The notes under the pieces are model-generated. The model had not been told where the DNA came from, did not search any database, and worked only from the letters and a program-made list of their open reading frames with translations. DNA of 64,000 nt from Burkholderia pyrrocinia (GTDB taxonomy: Bacteria; Pseudomonadota; Gammaproteobacteria; Burkholderiales; Burkholderiaceae): the NCBI RefSeq assembly GCF_001028665.1, contig NZ_CP011503.1, positions 1,612,001-1,676,000 of the forward strand. Direction: 5' to 3'. Of this stretch, positions 30,723 through 40,601 are shown piece after piece (within the stretch, counting starts at the first letter, position 1; every line of letters starts with the position of its first letter). The translations under genes were made by a program, and so were the position numbers.

Positions 30723-31409
30723 ATGCCTCCTTCGACGCTCACGCCCGCGCGCGCAGACGGCGCCGGGTCGACCGCACGCGCGACCCGCACCGGTGCTGTC
30801 CGTACCGGCGCGCCGCGCTGGCTCGTGCCGGCCAAGGTGCTGGTTTTTGCGGCCGGCCTCTATCCGCTTGCGCGTCTCGTGCTGTTCGGGCTGACCGATC
30901 GGCTCGGCGCGAACCCGATCGAATTCATCACGCGTTCGACCGGCCTGTGGACGCTCGTGCTGCTATGCATCACGCTTGCCGTCACGCCGCTCCGGCGCAT
31001 GACGGGCTTCGCGCAGCTGCTGCGCTTTCGCCGGATGATCGGGCTGTTCGCGTTCTTTTACGCGACGCTGCACTTCACGACCTACCTGTGGTTCGACAAG
31101 TGGTTCGACGTCGTCGCGATCCTGAAGGACGTCGGCAAGCGCCCGTTCATCACGGTCGGCTTTGCCGCGTTCGTGCTGCTGATCCCGCTCGCCGCGACGT
31201 CGCCGCGCGCGATGGTGCGCCGGCTCGGCCGCCACTGGGCGACGCTGCACAGCACGATCTACGCGATCGCGCTGTTCGGCGTGCTGCACTTCTGGTGGAT
31301 GAGGGCCGGCAAGCACAATCTCGCGCAGCCGAAGCTTTACGCGGCGATCGTCGCCGCGCTGCTCGGCTGGCGGCTGGTCGCATGGGGATGGCGGCGCGTG
31401 CGCGCGTAA
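30723..31409 (+). CDS. msrQ: Protein-methionine-sulfoxide reductase haem-binding subunit MsrQ
   Basis: Inner-membrane b-type cytochrome that feeds electrons to MsrP, 228 residues with about six membrane spans. Histidines suited to haem binding include those in FYATLHFTTYLW, HWATLHSTIYAIA and GVLHFWW. The ATG gives MPPSTLTPARADGAG; a GTG 12 bases earlier is an alternative. The N-terminal 35 residues are low-complexity and poorly conserved in appearance. Confidence 0.93.
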   Translation: MPPSTLTPARADGAGSTARATRTGAVRTGAPRWLVPAKVLVFAAGLYPLARLVLFGLTDRLGANPIEFITRSTGLWTLVLLCITLAVTPLRRMTGFAQLLRFRRMIGLFAFFYATLHFTTYLWFDKWFDVVAILKDVGKRPFITVGFAAFVLLIPLAATSPRAMVRRLGRHWATLHSTIYAIALFGVLHFWWMRAGKHNLAQPKLYAAIVAALLGWRLVAWGWRRVRA

Positions 31410-31426
31410 TGGCCGGGCCTGAAAAG

Positions 31427-31456
31427 ACAAAAGGCGATGACCGGGAAGTCATCGCC
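31427..31456 (-). terminator. Terminator of lptM (minus strand)
   Basis: GGCGATGAC (31433-31441), loop of six and GTCATCGCC (31448-31456) form a perfect 9-bp stem. On the minus strand it is followed by TTTTGTCTTTTC. It ends lptM and may also slow read-through from msrQ. Confidence 0.8.
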
Positions 31457-31490
31457 TCGTTTCGCGAGCCGCGCGGGTGGCGGCGCGTCG

Positions 31491-31769
31491 TTACTGCGCG
31501 ACGGCCGGGCCCGACGCCGGTGCGGGCATTTTCGATGCGTCGCTCGACAGCTCGGGCGACAGCGTGAGCGGCGTGCCGGACGAATCGGGCACACTGTCGG
31601 ATGACGCGTTTTCATCGGTCGGCTTCACGTCCGACGGCGGCGTGTCCTGTTGCTGGATCGGCTTGGGCAGCGGAGGCACGGTGGGCAGATAGAGCGCGCC
31701 GCTTTGACCGCAGCCGGCAAGAATCGCCAAAGCCGCTACAATCGCGCTCATCCGGAAAACGACTCGCAT
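31491..31769 (-). CDS. lptM: LPS translocon maturation chaperone LptM (small lipoprotein)
   Basis: Short outer-membrane lipoprotein that assists oxidative maturation of LptD. From MRVVFRMSAIVAALA it has 92 residues; a second ATG at 31751 is possible. The lipobox LAGC puts the acylated cysteine at residue 20. It is followed by GQSGALYLP, matching the family's G-x-x-G-x-L-Y-L-P pattern; the rest is a low-complexity Pro/Ser/Asp tail. It is divergent from cyaY across 36 bases, a usual arrangement. The customary neighbour lysA is not next to it. Confidence 0.88.
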   Translation of the reverse strand: MRVVFRMSAIVAALAILAGCGQSGALYLPTVPPLPKPIQQQDTPPSDVKPTDENASSDSVPDSSGTPLTLSPELSSDASKMPAPASGPAVAQ

Positions 31770-31781
31770 GATCGTCCCTGA

Positions 31782-32132
<351 letters not shown>

Positions 32133-32165
32133 CGGCCGGGGCGCCGGGCCCCGAACGTCGAACCA

Positions 32166-32195
32166 AAAGAAAAGCGCCCCGCGGGGCGCTTTTTT
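32166..32195. terminator. Bidirectional terminator of cyaY and mrcA
   Basis: AAGCGCCC (32172-32179), loop CGCG and GGGCGCTT (32184-32191) form a stem flanked by A's on the left and TTTTTT on the right. It can end both convergent transcripts. Confidence 0.85.
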
Positions 32196-32213
32196 CATGT
32201 CCGGGGCCGCGTG

Positions 32214-34607
32214 TCAGTGGCCGCGGAACAGGTTCATGATGTCCTGCTTTTCCTGCTCGTCGACATGGGGCACCGCCTCGTCGACGTTCTGCGCGGCCGG
32301 TGCCTGCGGCACGCCGACCGTCGACACGAAGCCGTGACCCGGCGTGAACTCGGTGAAGTACAGTTCGCTGCCGAGAGACTCGACGCCGTCCGGCACCGTC
32401 GGCTTGAACTCCGGCACGCCCTTCAGCGCGGCGCCCATGTAGTCGATCCAGACGGGCAGCGACAGGCCGCCACCGGTTTCGCGATCGCCGAGGCTGCGCG
32501 GATTGTCGTAGCCGATCCACGCGATCGCGGCGAGCGTGTGCTGGTAGCCGGCGAACCACGCGTCGTGCGAATCGTTCGTCGTGCCGGTCTTGCCCGCGAG
32601 GTCGGTGCGCTTCAGGATGTTGGTCCGGGCGCCCGTGCCGCGCTGCGCGACGCTCTGCAGCAGGCTGTTCATCACGTATGCGTTGCGCGCGTCGATCGCA
32701 CGCGGCGCGTTCTGCTCGGCGACGAGCGGCTGCGCGCGCGCGACGATCGCGCCGTTCGGATCGGTGACTTCAGCGATCAGGTACGGATTGACGCGGTAGC
32801 CGCCGTTCGCGAAGACCGAGTACGCGCCGGCCATCTGCAGCGGCGTGACCTGGCCCGCACCGAGCGCCATCGGCAGGTAGGCCGGATGGCGCTCGGCGTC
32901 GAAGCCGAAGCGCGTGATGTACTGCTGCGCGTACTTCGTGCCGATGTTGTTCAGGATCCGGATCGACACGAGGTTGCGCGAGCGCTGCAGCGCGGTGCGC
33001 ATCGACATCGGGCCTTCGAAGCCGCCGCCGTAGTTCTTCGGCTCCCACGGCTGGCCGCCCGTTTCGGCGGCGCTGAAATACAGCGGGCCGTCGTTGATCA
33101 CGGTTGCCGGCCCGAGGCCCTTGTCGAGCGACGCCGAGTAGATGAACGGCTTGAACGACGAACCCGGCTGCCGCCACGCCTGCGTGACGTGGTTGAACTT
33201 GTTCTTGTTGTAGTCGAAGCCGCCGACGAGCGAGCGGATCGCGCCGTCCTGCGGGATGATCGACAGGAACGCGCCTTCGACCTGCGGTAACTGCGTGATC
33301 GACCATTTGCCGGTGTCGTTCTTCACGACGCGGACGATCGCACCGGGGCGGATGCGGCGGTTCGGCTGTGCGTTGGTCGACAGCGCGCCCGACGCAAACC
33401 GCAGGTTGTCGCCTTCGACCGTCGCAGTGCCGCCGTCGATGAATGCAATCGTGATCTGGCGCGGGCTCGCGGCCGTGACGACCGCGGCAATCAGCTCGCC
33501 GTTGTCGGGGTGCTCGAGCAGCGCGTCGTCGATCGCCTGTTCGCGGTCATCCGCACCGGCCGGCAGCTCGATGAAGCCTTCCGGCCCTCGATACCCGTGC
33601 CGGCGCTCGTAATCCATGATGCCCTTGCGCAGCGCGGTGTACGCGACCTGCTGGTCCGCGGAATCGATCGTCGTGACGACGTTGAAGCCGCGCGTGTAGG
33701 TTTCCTCGCGGTACTGCGCGTACATCATCTGTCTGACCATTTCCGCGACGTACTCGGCGTGCACGCTGAAATCGCGGCCCGGGCCCTTGACGACGAGCGG
33801 TTGCGCGACGGCCTCGTCGTACTGCCCGCGCGTGATGAAGTTCAGCTCGAGCATCCGCTGCAGGATGTATTCCTGGCGCACCTTCGCGCGCTTCGGATTC
33901 ACGACCGGGTTATACGCGGACGGCGCCTTCGGCAGCCCCGCAAGCATCGCCGCTTCCGCGAGCGTGATGTCCTTCAGGTCCTTGCCGAAATAGACCCGCG
34001 CGGCGCTCGCGAAGCCGTATGCACGCTGGCCGAGATAGATCTGATTCATGTAGACCTCGAGAATCTGATCCTTCGTCAGCGCGCGCTCGATCCGGTACGC
34101 GAGCAGCATCTCGTAGATCTTGCGCGTGTAGGTCTTCTCGCTCGACAGGAAGAAGTTGCGCGCGACCTGCATCGTGATCGTGCTCGCGCCCTGCGATGCA
34201 TGGCCGTTCGTCAGCGCGACGAAGCCGGCGCGGACGATGCCGGTGAGGTCGACGCCGCCGTGATCGTAGAAGCGTGCGTCCTCGATCGCGAGAATCGCCT
34301 TCTTCAGCGAGTCGGGCACGTCCTTGAAATGGACGACGTCGCGGCGCTCCTCGCCGAATTCGCCGATCAGCACGTGATCGGACGTATAGATGCGCAGCGG
34401 CACCTTCGGGCGATAGTCGGTCAGCGCGTCGAGCGACGGCATGTTCGGCCAGGCGACGACGAGCGCGTAGCCGAGCACGAGGCCGCCGGCCACGACGAGG
34501 GCCACGCACATCGCGGCGAAGCCGAGCAGGACTTTTTGCCACCAGGGCCGCTTTTTCGGCTCCGGGGCGGGAGGCGGGGACGTAGGAGTCGTGGATTGCA
34601 TAGGCAT
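32214..34607 (-). CDS. mrcA: Penicillin-binding protein 1A
   Basis: Bifunctional peptidoglycan synthase, 797 residues. Order: short cytoplasmic Pro-rich tail, one membrane span (about 25-52), GT51 glycosyltransferase domain with the catalytic Glu in AILAIEDARFYDHGG (about 105-119) and QGASTITMQVARNFFL, an OB-like linker, and the transpeptidase domain with S483-S-F-K486, S542-R-N and K672-T-G. All catalytic residues are present. Divergent from pilM, the same layout as ponA-pilMNOPQ in Pseudomonas. Confidence 0.96.
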   Translation of the reverse strand: MPMQSTTPTSPPPAPEPKKRPWWQKVLLGFAAMCVALVVAGGLVLGYALVVAWPNMPSLDALTDYRPKVPLRIYTSDHVLIGEFGEERRDVVHFKDVPDSLKKAILAIEDARFYDHGGVDLTGIVRAGFVALTNGHASQGASTITMQVARNFFLSSEKTYTRKIYEMLLAYRIERALTKDQILEVYMNQIYLGQRAYGFASAARVYFGKDLKDITLAEAAMLAGLPKAPSAYNPVVNPKRAKVRQEYILQRMLELNFITRGQYDEAVAQPLVVKGPGRDFSVHAEYVAEMVRQMMYAQYREETYTRGFNVVTTIDSADQQVAYTALRKGIMDYERRHGYRGPEGFIELPAGADDREQAIDDALLEHPDNGELIAAVVTAASPRQITIAFIDGGTATVEGDNLRFASGALSTNAQPNRRIRPGAIVRVVKNDTGKWSITQLPQVEGAFLSIIPQDGAIRSLVGGFDYNKNKFNHVTQAWRQPGSSFKPFIYSASLDKGLGPATVINDGPLYFSAAETGGQPWEPKNYGGGFEGPMSMRTALQRSRNLVSIRILNNIGTKYAQQYITRFGFDAERHPAYLPMALGAGQVTPLQMAGAYSVFANGGYRVNPYLIAEVTDPNGAIVARAQPLVAEQNAPRAIDARNAYVMNSLLQSVAQRGTGARTNILKRTDLAGKTGTTNDSHDAWFAGYQHTLAAIAWIGYDNPRSLGDRETGGGLSLPVWIDYMGAALKGVPEFKPTVPDGVESLGSELYFTEFTPGHGFVSTVGVPQAPAAQNVDEAVPHVDEQEKQDIMNLFRGH

Positions 34608-34626
34608 ACCGGAAAACAGTCTCGCG

Positions 34627-34632
34627 ATTATA
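34627..34632 (-). promoter_or_regulatory. Possible -10 of mrcA
   Basis: On the minus strand this reads TATAAT, 20 bases before the mrcA ATG. No good -35 lies at 16-18 bp. Support is therefore limited to the -10. Confidence 0.35.
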
Positions 34633-34739
34633 GCTGCCCGGTAAGACCGGTCCTGACGCGGGGGCTGCCCGCCGGAAAGCCGCGGGTTGCCGTGTCTTCA
34701 GCATAGCCCGCGCGCGGCCGTTCCGAGCCGATGCTGGCC

Positions 34740-34762
34740 GTTCGGCCGACTGTCGGCCGAAC
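34740..34762. promoter_or_regulatory. 10-bp inverted repeat between mrcA and pilM
   Basis: GTTCGGCCGA (34740-34749) and TCGGCCGAAC (34753-34762) are perfect inverted arms with a 3-base spacer. No T run follows, so it is not a terminator; an operator or mRNA structure in the pilM leader is possible. Confidence 0.4.
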
Positions 34763-34827
34763 GCGCCGCTTTGCAGAATCGGGTCTCGGAAACGCGGCGT
34801 GGGCCGCGACGATCGCGGGAGGCCGGG

Positions 34828-35751
34828 ATGGCGGGACGATGGATGGCGCGGTTTGCGCAGGGCAGGCACGGGGCGACGGGAATCGACGTCGGGGCGGACG
34901 AGGTGAGGGTGGTCGTGCTGAGCCGGCGCGCCCGTGCTGCCGATGTGCGCGTCGAGGGGCTCGAGCGGGAGCCGGTCGGGTTGGCGGGCGGGCCGGAAGA
35001 CGCGCGCTGGGCGGCGGTCGCGCGCTCGCTGTCGGCGGCCGTGTCGCGGCTGTCGGCGGCCGGTGTGCGGTGCGAGGCGTGCGGCGTGATGGCGCTGAGC
35101 GACGACGAGATACGCACCGCGACGCTCGACCTCGCCGGGCGTGACGACGTCGAGGATGCGGCGCGGCAGGCGGCCGAGCGTATTTCGGGGCTGGCGCCGG
35201 ACAGCCTCGCGTTCGACTGGCGGCAGGAGGGCGGCGCGCAGTCTGGCGAGATCGAGGTCGCGGTGACCCCGCTGGCGCTGCTCGAACGGCGGATCGACGT
35301 AGCCGCCCAGGCCGGTGTCGACCTGACGGTGGTCGACGGCGAGTCGGCGGCCGCGCTGCGCGCGTTGCGTTATGCGGCGCAGTTCGAGCTCGACGCGCAC
35401 GGTCCCTATGCCGCGCTCTGGTTCAGCGAGTCGGGCGTGCGAGCGTGGCGTGTCGACGGTGCATTGGCCGCGCAGGTACTCGCGCTGTCAGGCGCGGTGC
35501 CGGAGGCGTTCTCCGATGCATTGCGCCAGCGCGCGCTCGGGGCCGTGCGTTGCGTACTCGTGGCCGGGGACGAGCGGTGCATCGCCCGCTTCGGAACGTC
35601 CGTCGCCGATATCGGCGACGTGCTCGGCGCGGTTGCGGTGCCGTTCGACTGCACGGGTTGGGACGGGCAGCCGTCCCCGCCCGCCGGCATGCCGGGCGGC
35701 CCGGCATTCGCCGTCGCGCTCGGGCTGGCGTTGCGCGGGGTGTGGGAATGA
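34828..35751 (+). CDS. pilM: Type IV pilus assembly protein PilM (divergent)
   Basis: Cytoplasmic actin-like protein that binds the PilN N-terminus in the pilus alignment complex. From MAGRWMARFAQGRHG it has 307 residues, shorter than the usual about 350. The phosphate-1-like strand reads ATGIDVGADEVRVVVL. A ribosome site (GGGAGG) precedes the ATG, while earlier in-frame codons lie in GC-rich spacer. Similarity to PilM is recognisable mainly from this strand, the domain layout and its place before pilN. It overlaps pilN by 4 bases. Confidence 0.78.
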   Translation: MAGRWMARFAQGRHGATGIDVGADEVRVVVLSRRARAADVRVEGLEREPVGLAGGPEDARWAAVARSLSAAVSRLSAAGVRCEACGVMALSDDEIRTATLDLAGRDDVEDAARQAAERISGLAPDSLAFDWRQEGGAQSGEIEVAVTPLALLERRIDVAAQAGVDLTVVDGESAAALRALRYAAQFELDAHGPYAALWFSESGVRAWRVDGALAAQVLALSGAVPEAFSDALRQRALGAVRCVLVAGDERCIARFGTSVADIGDVLGAVAVPFDCTGWDGQPSPPAGMPGGPAFAVALGLALRGVWE

Positions 35752-36395
35752 TGGGCGGTCGCATGCCGGCAAGCGTGTCCGGGCCTGCTCCGGTCGATCG
35801 TGCGTGGCTCGACGGCTTCAACCTGCTGCCGTACCGCGAGCGGCTGGCGCAGGCGTTGCGACGCCGCCGGGCCGCGCAGTGCGGGGCGGCAATCCTGCTC
35901 GGCGTCCTCGGCGTCGGCCTGTGGACGGGCGCTGCCACGTGGTTGCGGTGGCGTGCGGACGCCGAGCGCACAAGCGTGGAGGCGCGGCTGCGACAGTTGC
36001 AGCCGCAGGTGAGCGCCGCGACGCGCGCTGCCGGTGCAGCCGCCGCCGCCACTCAGCGCGGCGCGCGGGTAGCCGAGCTTGCCGCGCCTTACCGGCGTGT
36101 CGCCGCGCTGCTGGCGACACTGGCGCTGGTGCGCGGCGACACGGTCCGGCTCGACATGCTGCGCACGACGCCGACCGGCGCCGTGCTCGACGCGCACGCC
36201 GCGAGCTACCGGGCGGCCGCGCGATGGCTCGCCGGGATGGCACGCGAGCAGCGCGACTGGCGAATCGATATCGACGCGTTGAAGCCTGCTTCGGAGGCAC
36301 CGGTCGCCTCGGCGGGGACGCCGTTTCGGTTCTCGGTCCAACTGCGCTGGCACGATGCGATGCCATCGCGGAAAGCGTCGGGAGGTGACGCGTGA
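35748..36395 (+). CDS. pilN: Type IV pilus assembly protein PilN
   Basis: Bitopic inner-membrane protein of the pilus alignment complex, 215 residues. The N-terminal DGFNLLPYRE (about 22-31) corresponds to the conserved PilN segment that docks in PilM. One membrane span is at about 45-66, followed by a coiled-coil-like Ala/Arg region and a periplasmic domain. The ATG overlaps the pilM stop (ATGA), and the stop overlaps the next gene by 4 bases. Confidence 0.82.
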   Translation: MMGGRMPASVSGPAPVDRAWLDGFNLLPYRERLAQALRRRRAAQCGAAILLGVLGVGLWTGAATWLRWRADAERTSVEARLRQLQPQVSAATRAAGAAAAATQRGARVAELAAPYRRVAALLATLALVRGDTVRLDMLRTTPTGAVLDAHAASYRAAARWLAGMAREQRDWRIDIDALKPASEAPVASAGTPFRFSVQLRWHDAMPSRKASGGDA

Positions 36396-37258
36396 CGGCG
36401 ATCGTGCATCGACCTGCGCCGCGTGGCGAAGCGTGGCTGGGCGGCATGCGGCGCGTGTCGCCCGAGGCCGTACATGCCGCCGGCTGCGTGCTGGCGTTCG
36501 CGGCCGTGCTGGCGGGCGGCATTCATCTGGCGAATGCCGCCGACTGGAGCGGGCTTGCGCACAGTCGCACGTTGCTGGCAGCGGCACAGGTGCGTGAGGC
36601 CGACGCGCAGCGCGTGCTTGCAGCCGCGGGGCAACGGCGCGACGCACGTCCGGCACCCGCGCACGATGGCCGCGTGTTGCCTGCGCCCGAATGGGCCGCA
36701 CTGAAGCTGGAACTGGCCGATCTCGCGGCGTCGAGCGGGCTGCGTGGCGTATCGATCGAACCGCAGCACGCTGACGGTGCGGCGCCGAACGGCCGGCGCA
36801 CGGTGCGGATCGTCGCTGACGGCGACTTTCGCGCGTTGTTGCACATGGTCGGCGGACTGGCGGGCTACCCGGTACTGGCGGTGCCGTCGGCGCTGCGCGT
36901 CGAGCGGGGATCGCAGGCAGCGCGCGTGGAACTGTCCGTTGACGTGTTTCCGGGGTTGCCGGCTGCACCGGTCGCTGGCGGCACGGTGCCGGTTCCGGCA
37001 GCGGCGCTCGCCGATGATCTGTTCCGCGCGGCTGGCCCGTCTGTAGCGGAAGGACAGGCGGCGCGCCTGGCCGGCACGATTCGCGACGCGCGTGCTGGTC
37101 TCGCGCTGTTCGACGGCGGCGATGGCACGTTCATCGCCATGGCGCCCGGCGAGGCGCTCGGCGCCGCACGCGTGGTGCGTGTCGAGCCCGCGGCCGTGAC
37201 GCTCGCGACGGCGGACGGGGCGCACCGGCTTGTCCTTGACGACGGAGGTCGGCCATGA
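36392..37258 (+). CDS. PilO-PilP fusion-like pilus assembly protein
   Basis: A single 288-residue protein sits where pilO and pilP are normally two genes. The start is GTG, overlapping pilN by 4 bases. One membrane span is at about 28-48, followed by a PilO-like coiled region and ferredoxin-like domain. From about residue 205 the sequence changes to a beta-rich domain (ARLAGTIRDARAGLALFDGG and APGEALGAARVVRVEPAAV) that follows the PilP pattern of a repeated G-x-V/I with G-x-x-LG. No separate lipoprotein PilP is present. PilP normally links PilNO to PilQ. The fusion reading is inference from pattern. Confidence 0.65.
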   Translation: MTAIVHRPAPRGEAWLGGMRRVSPEAVHAAGCVLAFAAVLAGGIHLANAADWSGLAHSRTLLAAAQVREADAQRVLAAAGQRRDARPAPAHDGRVLPAPEWAALKLELADLAASSGLRGVSIEPQHADGAAPNGRRTVRIVADGDFRALLHMVGGLAGYPVLAVPSALRVERGSQAARVELSVDVFPGLPAAPVAGGTVPVPAAALADDLFRAAGPSVAEGQAARLAGTIRDARAGLALFDGGDGTFIAMAPGEALGAARVVRVEPAAVTLATADGAHRLVLDDGGRP

Positions 37259-38889
37259 CCAAGTACGGGCGTTGGGCACTCGTCATCGTCTGGGCTGGAT
37301 TGACGGCGGCCAGCGCGAGTGCGTCGTTGCCGCCGCTGCCGGCCGTCTGGCCGGCAACGTCGATGGATGCGCAGGTGCCGGGTCTGCCGTTGCCCGGAGG
37401 CCGGGCCGATGGTGTGGATGACGCCGTGTCGGCGGAGGTCGGCCCGCAGCCGTTCGATCCGGCGGTTCACGCGGCGCGTCAGGCGGAAACCGCCGCTCCG
37501 GCTCCCCGGCTGGAGGGGCCGCCGATCCCGTTGGCGCCGCCGGCCCGGATGAGCGACGGCGCGTCCCGGCAACCGGGCGGTGCCGACGACGCACGGCGGA
37601 TCTCGCTGAATCTGCAGGGCGTCGGTCTCGCGGCCGCGTTCGACGCGTTCGCGCGGTTCACGGGACTCAATATCGTCGTCGGCGAGCAGGTGCGCGGCAC
37701 CGTCACGTTACGTCTGAACAATGTCCGCTGGCGCGATGCATTCGACACGTTGCTCGATACGCACGGGCTCGTGATGTCGCGGCGCGGCAACGTGATATGG
37801 GTCACGCCGGCGGCAGAGCAGGCCGCGCGCGAACGCGAGCGCTTCGAGATGCACGCGCGGGCCGCGGATCTGGAGCCGCTCGCGAGCCGTACGTTCGCGC
37901 TGCACTACCCGCGCGCGCAGGACGTGCAACGGCTGCTGGCCGGCGCGACCGGCCAGCGCCTGCTGTCGAAGCGCGGCGCCGCGGCGGCCGATCCGCGCAC
38001 GAACCTGCTGTTCGTCACCGATCTCGAACCGCGCATCGCGCAGATCGCGGGCCTGATCGACGCGATCGACCGGCCGTCACGGCAGGTCCGGATCGAGGCG
38101 CGCATCGTCGAGGGCGAACAGGGTTTCTCGCGCAATCTCGGCGCACGCGTCGCGCTGCGTGCACAGGGGCGCCCGCCGTCGGGCGACGGCACCACGTTCA
38201 CGACGGACGCGCGCAACGCGCTCGACCTTGCCGCGCGGCCGCTCGGCGGCTTCGAGGCAGCAACCGCCGGCTTCACGCTGTTCGCCGCGCCGCTCAGCCG
38301 CGTACTCGACGTCGAACTGAGCGCGCTCGAGGCGCAGGGGCGGGGTCAGATCGTTTCGCGTCCGCGCGTGGTGACCGCCGATCGCGTCAAGGCCATCGTC
38401 GAACAGGGTTCGGAGCTGCCGTACCAGGCGAAGGTCGGCAACGGCGTGAGCGGCGTGCAGTTCCGCCGCGCGACGCTCAAGCTCGAGGTCGAGCCGCAGA
38501 TCACGCCCGACGGGCGCGTGGTGCTCGACCTGGACGTGACGAAGGACAGCGTCGGCGAGCCGACGGCGGCCGGGCCGGCGATCCATACGAAGCACGTGCA
38601 GACGCGCGTCGAGGTCGAGGATGGCGGGACGGTCGCGATCGGCGGGATCTACGAGCAACTGCGCCGGAACGATGTGACGCGCGTGCCGCTCTTGGGCAAA
38701 ATACCGTTTCTGGGCGCGCTTTTCCGGCACCGCGCGCAGCGCGACCAGCGTAACGAACTGGTCGTCTTCATCACGCCGACCGTCGTCGATGCGCGTTGCG
38801 ATGCGCGAGGCGCGGGCGACGCGGATCCCGTGAAAACGGGGCCGGAAGCCGCCGGCGCAGGCTCGACAAGGCAGCCGCTTTGCCAGTAA
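37255..38889 (+). CDS. pilQ: Type IV pilus secretin PilQ (short form)
   Basis: Outer-membrane secretin through which the pilus emerges, 544 residues versus about 700 in Pseudomonas or Neisseria. A signal peptide ends near SASA (residue 24). An STN-like domain (about 112-185: [20 protein letters not shown], then [17 protein letters not shown]) and one N-domain (about 200-270) precede the secretin core (about 280-525). [16 protein letters not shown] near residue 475 is the secretin signature. The peptidoglycan-binding AMIN repeats are absent. ATGA overlap with the gene before. Confidence 0.9.
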   Translation: MTKYGRWALVIVWAGLTAASASASLPPLPAVWPATSMDAQVPGLPLPGGRADGVDDAVSAEVGPQPFDPAVHAARQAETAAPAPRLEGPPIPLAPPARMSDGASRQPGGADDARRISLNLQGVGLAAAFDAFARFTGLNIVVGEQVRGTVTLRLNNVRWRDAFDTLLDTHGLVMSRRGNVIWVTPAAEQAARERERFEMHARAADLEPLASRTFALHYPRAQDVQRLLAGATGQRLLSKRGAAAADPRTNLLFVTDLEPRIAQIAGLIDAIDRPSRQVRIEARIVEGEQGFSRNLGARVALRAQGRPPSGDGTTFTTDARNALDLAARPLGGFEAATAGFTLFAAPLSRVLDVELSALEAQGRGQIVSRPRVVTADRVKAIVEQGSELPYQAKVGNGVSGVQFRRATLKLEVEPQITPDGRVVLDLDVTKDSVGEPTAAGPAIHTKHVQTRVEVEDGGTVAIGGIYEQLRRNDVTRVPLLGKIPFLGALFRHRAQRDQRNELVVFITPTVVDARCDARGAGDADPVKTGPEAAGAGSTRQPLCQ

Positions 38890-38929
38890 GCTGCGCCACA
38901 CACCAGCAAGATTGAAGCAGAGGAAGCCG

Positions 38930-39484
38930 TTGCAAGCGCGGGACCCACATGCAAACGTATTTTTCGTCGGCCTTATGGGAGCGGGTAAGACCACCGTGGG
39001 CCGTGCGGTCGCGCGTCGTCTCGACAGGACGTTCTTCGACTCCGACCACGAAATCGAGGCCCGCACGGGCGCGCGCATTCCGGTGATCTTCGAGCTGGAG
39101 GGCGAGGCCGGGTTTCGCGATCGCGAAACGCAGGTGATCGCCGATCTGACGCAGCGCGAGAACATCGTGCTCGCGACGGGCGGCGGCGCGGTGCTGCGCC
39201 CGGAAAATCGCGATTGCCTGAAAAGCAATGGCATCGTCGTTTATCTGCGTGCCAATCCGCACGATCTGTGGCTGCGCACGCGCAAGGACAAGAACCGCCC
39301 GCTGCTGCAGACCGAAGATCCGAAGGGGCGCCTCGAAGCGCTCTACGAAGTGCGCGACCCGCTGTACCGCGAATGCGCGGATTTCGTCATCGAGACCGGC
39401 CGCCCGTCGGTCAACGGCCTCGTCAACATGGTGCTGATGCAACTCGAACTGGCGGGCGTCATCGCCAAGCCGCTACAAGCATGA
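38930..39484 (+). CDS. aroK: Shikimate kinase
   Basis: Phosphorylates shikimate at the 3-hydroxyl in aromatic amino-acid synthesis. The TTG at 38930 follows AGAGGAAG and gives [20 protein letters not shown], 184 residues, the length usual in Burkholderia; another TTG 18 bases earlier is less likely. The P-loop GLMGAGKTT covers 14-22. Shikimate-binding residues lie in [22 protein letters not shown] and [13 protein letters not shown]. It overlaps aroB by 4 bases. Confidence 0.95.
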   Translation: MQARDPHANVFFVGLMGAGKTTVGRAVARRLDRTFFDSDHEIEARTGARIPVIFELEGEAGFRDRETQVIADLTQRENIVLATGGGAVLRPENRDCLKSNGIVVYLRANPHDLWLRTRKDKNRPLLQTEDPKGRLEALYEVRDPLYRECADFVIETGRPSVNGLVNMVLMQLELAGVIAKPLQA

Positions 39485-40560
39485 TTACTGTCAACGTCGA
39501 TCTGGGCGACCGCGCCTATCCGATTCACATTGGCGCCGGCCTGATCGGCCGCGCCGAGCTGTTCGCGCCTCACATCAAGGGTTCGTCCGTCACGATCGTC
39601 ACGAACACGACGGTCGATCCGCTTTACGGCGACACGCTGCGCGCGGCGCTCGCGCCGCTCGGCAAGCATGTGTCGACGGTCGTGCTGCCGGACGGCGAGG
39701 CGTACAAGAACTGGGAAACGCTGAACCTGATCTTCGACGGCCTGCTGACCGAGCGCGCGGACCGCAAGACGACGCTCGTCGCGCTCGGCGGCGGCGTGGT
39801 CGGCGACATGACGGGCTTTGCCGCCGCGTGCTACATGCGCGGCGTGCCGTTCATCCAGGTGCCGACGACGCTGCTGTCGCAGGTCGATTCGTCGGTCGGC
39901 GGCAAGACGGGCATCAACCACCCGCTCGGCAAGAACATGATCGGCGCGTTCTACCAGCCGCAGGCCGTGATTGCAGACATCGGCGCGCTGACGACGCTGC
40001 CCGAGCGCGAACTGGCGGCCGGCGTCGCCGAGGTCATCAAGACCGGCGCGATCGCCGATGCGGAATTCTTCGACTGGATCGAGGCGAACGTCGACGCACT
40101 GAACCGTCGCGAGCCGGCAGCGCTCGCGCACGCCGTGAAGCGCTCGTGCGAGATCAAGGCGAGCGTGGTCGCGGCCGACGAACGCGAAGGCGGCCTGCGC
40201 GCGATCCTGAACTTCGGTCACACGTTCGGTCATGCAATCGAGGCCGGGCTCGGCTACGGCGAGTGGCTGCACGGCGAGGCGGTCGGCTGCGGGATGGTGA
40301 TGGCGGGCGACCTGTCGGTGCGGCTCGGCCTGCTCGACGAAGCGTCGCGGCAGCGCCTCGACGCGGTGATCGCGGCCGCGCATCTGCCGACCCGCGGGCC
40401 CGCGCTCGGCGACGCGCGCTACATGGATTTGATGCGCGTCGACAAGAAGGCTGAAGCCGGCGCGATCAAGTTCATCCTGCTGAAGCGATTCGGCGATACG
40501 CTGATCACGCAGGCGCCGGACGAAGCCGTGTTCGCTACACTGGCGCAGACGACCCGGTAA
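39481..40560 (+). CDS. aroB: 3-dehydroquinate synthase
   Basis: Converts DAHP to 3-dehydroquinate with NAD and a divalent metal; second step of the shikimate pathway. The protein is 359 residues. The NAD-binding [14 protein letters not shown] and metal-ligand histidines in [24 protein letters not shown] segments are visible. The ATG overlaps the aroK stop (ATGA). The pilQ-aroK-aroB order is widespread in gamma- and betaproteobacteria. Confidence 0.96.
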   Translation: MITVNVDLGDRAYPIHIGAGLIGRAELFAPHIKGSSVTIVTNTTVDPLYGDTLRAALAPLGKHVSTVVLPDGEAYKNWETLNLIFDGLLTERADRKTTLVALGGGVVGDMTGFAAACYMRGVPFIQVPTTLLSQVDSSVGGKTGINHPLGKNMIGAFYQPQAVIADIGALTTLPERELAAGVAEVIKTGAIADAEFFDWIEANVDALNRREPAALAHAVKRSCEIKASVVAADEREGGLRAILNFGHTFGHAIEAGLGYGEWLHGEAVGCGMVMAGDLSVRLGLLDEASRQRLDAVIAAAHLPTRGPALGDARYMDLMRVDKKAEAGAIKFILLKRFGDTLITQAPDEAVFATLAQTTR

Positions 40561-40601
40561 CGGCGGTCCGGATGCCCCGGCGCCCCTGACATGGAGGAGA
40601 C

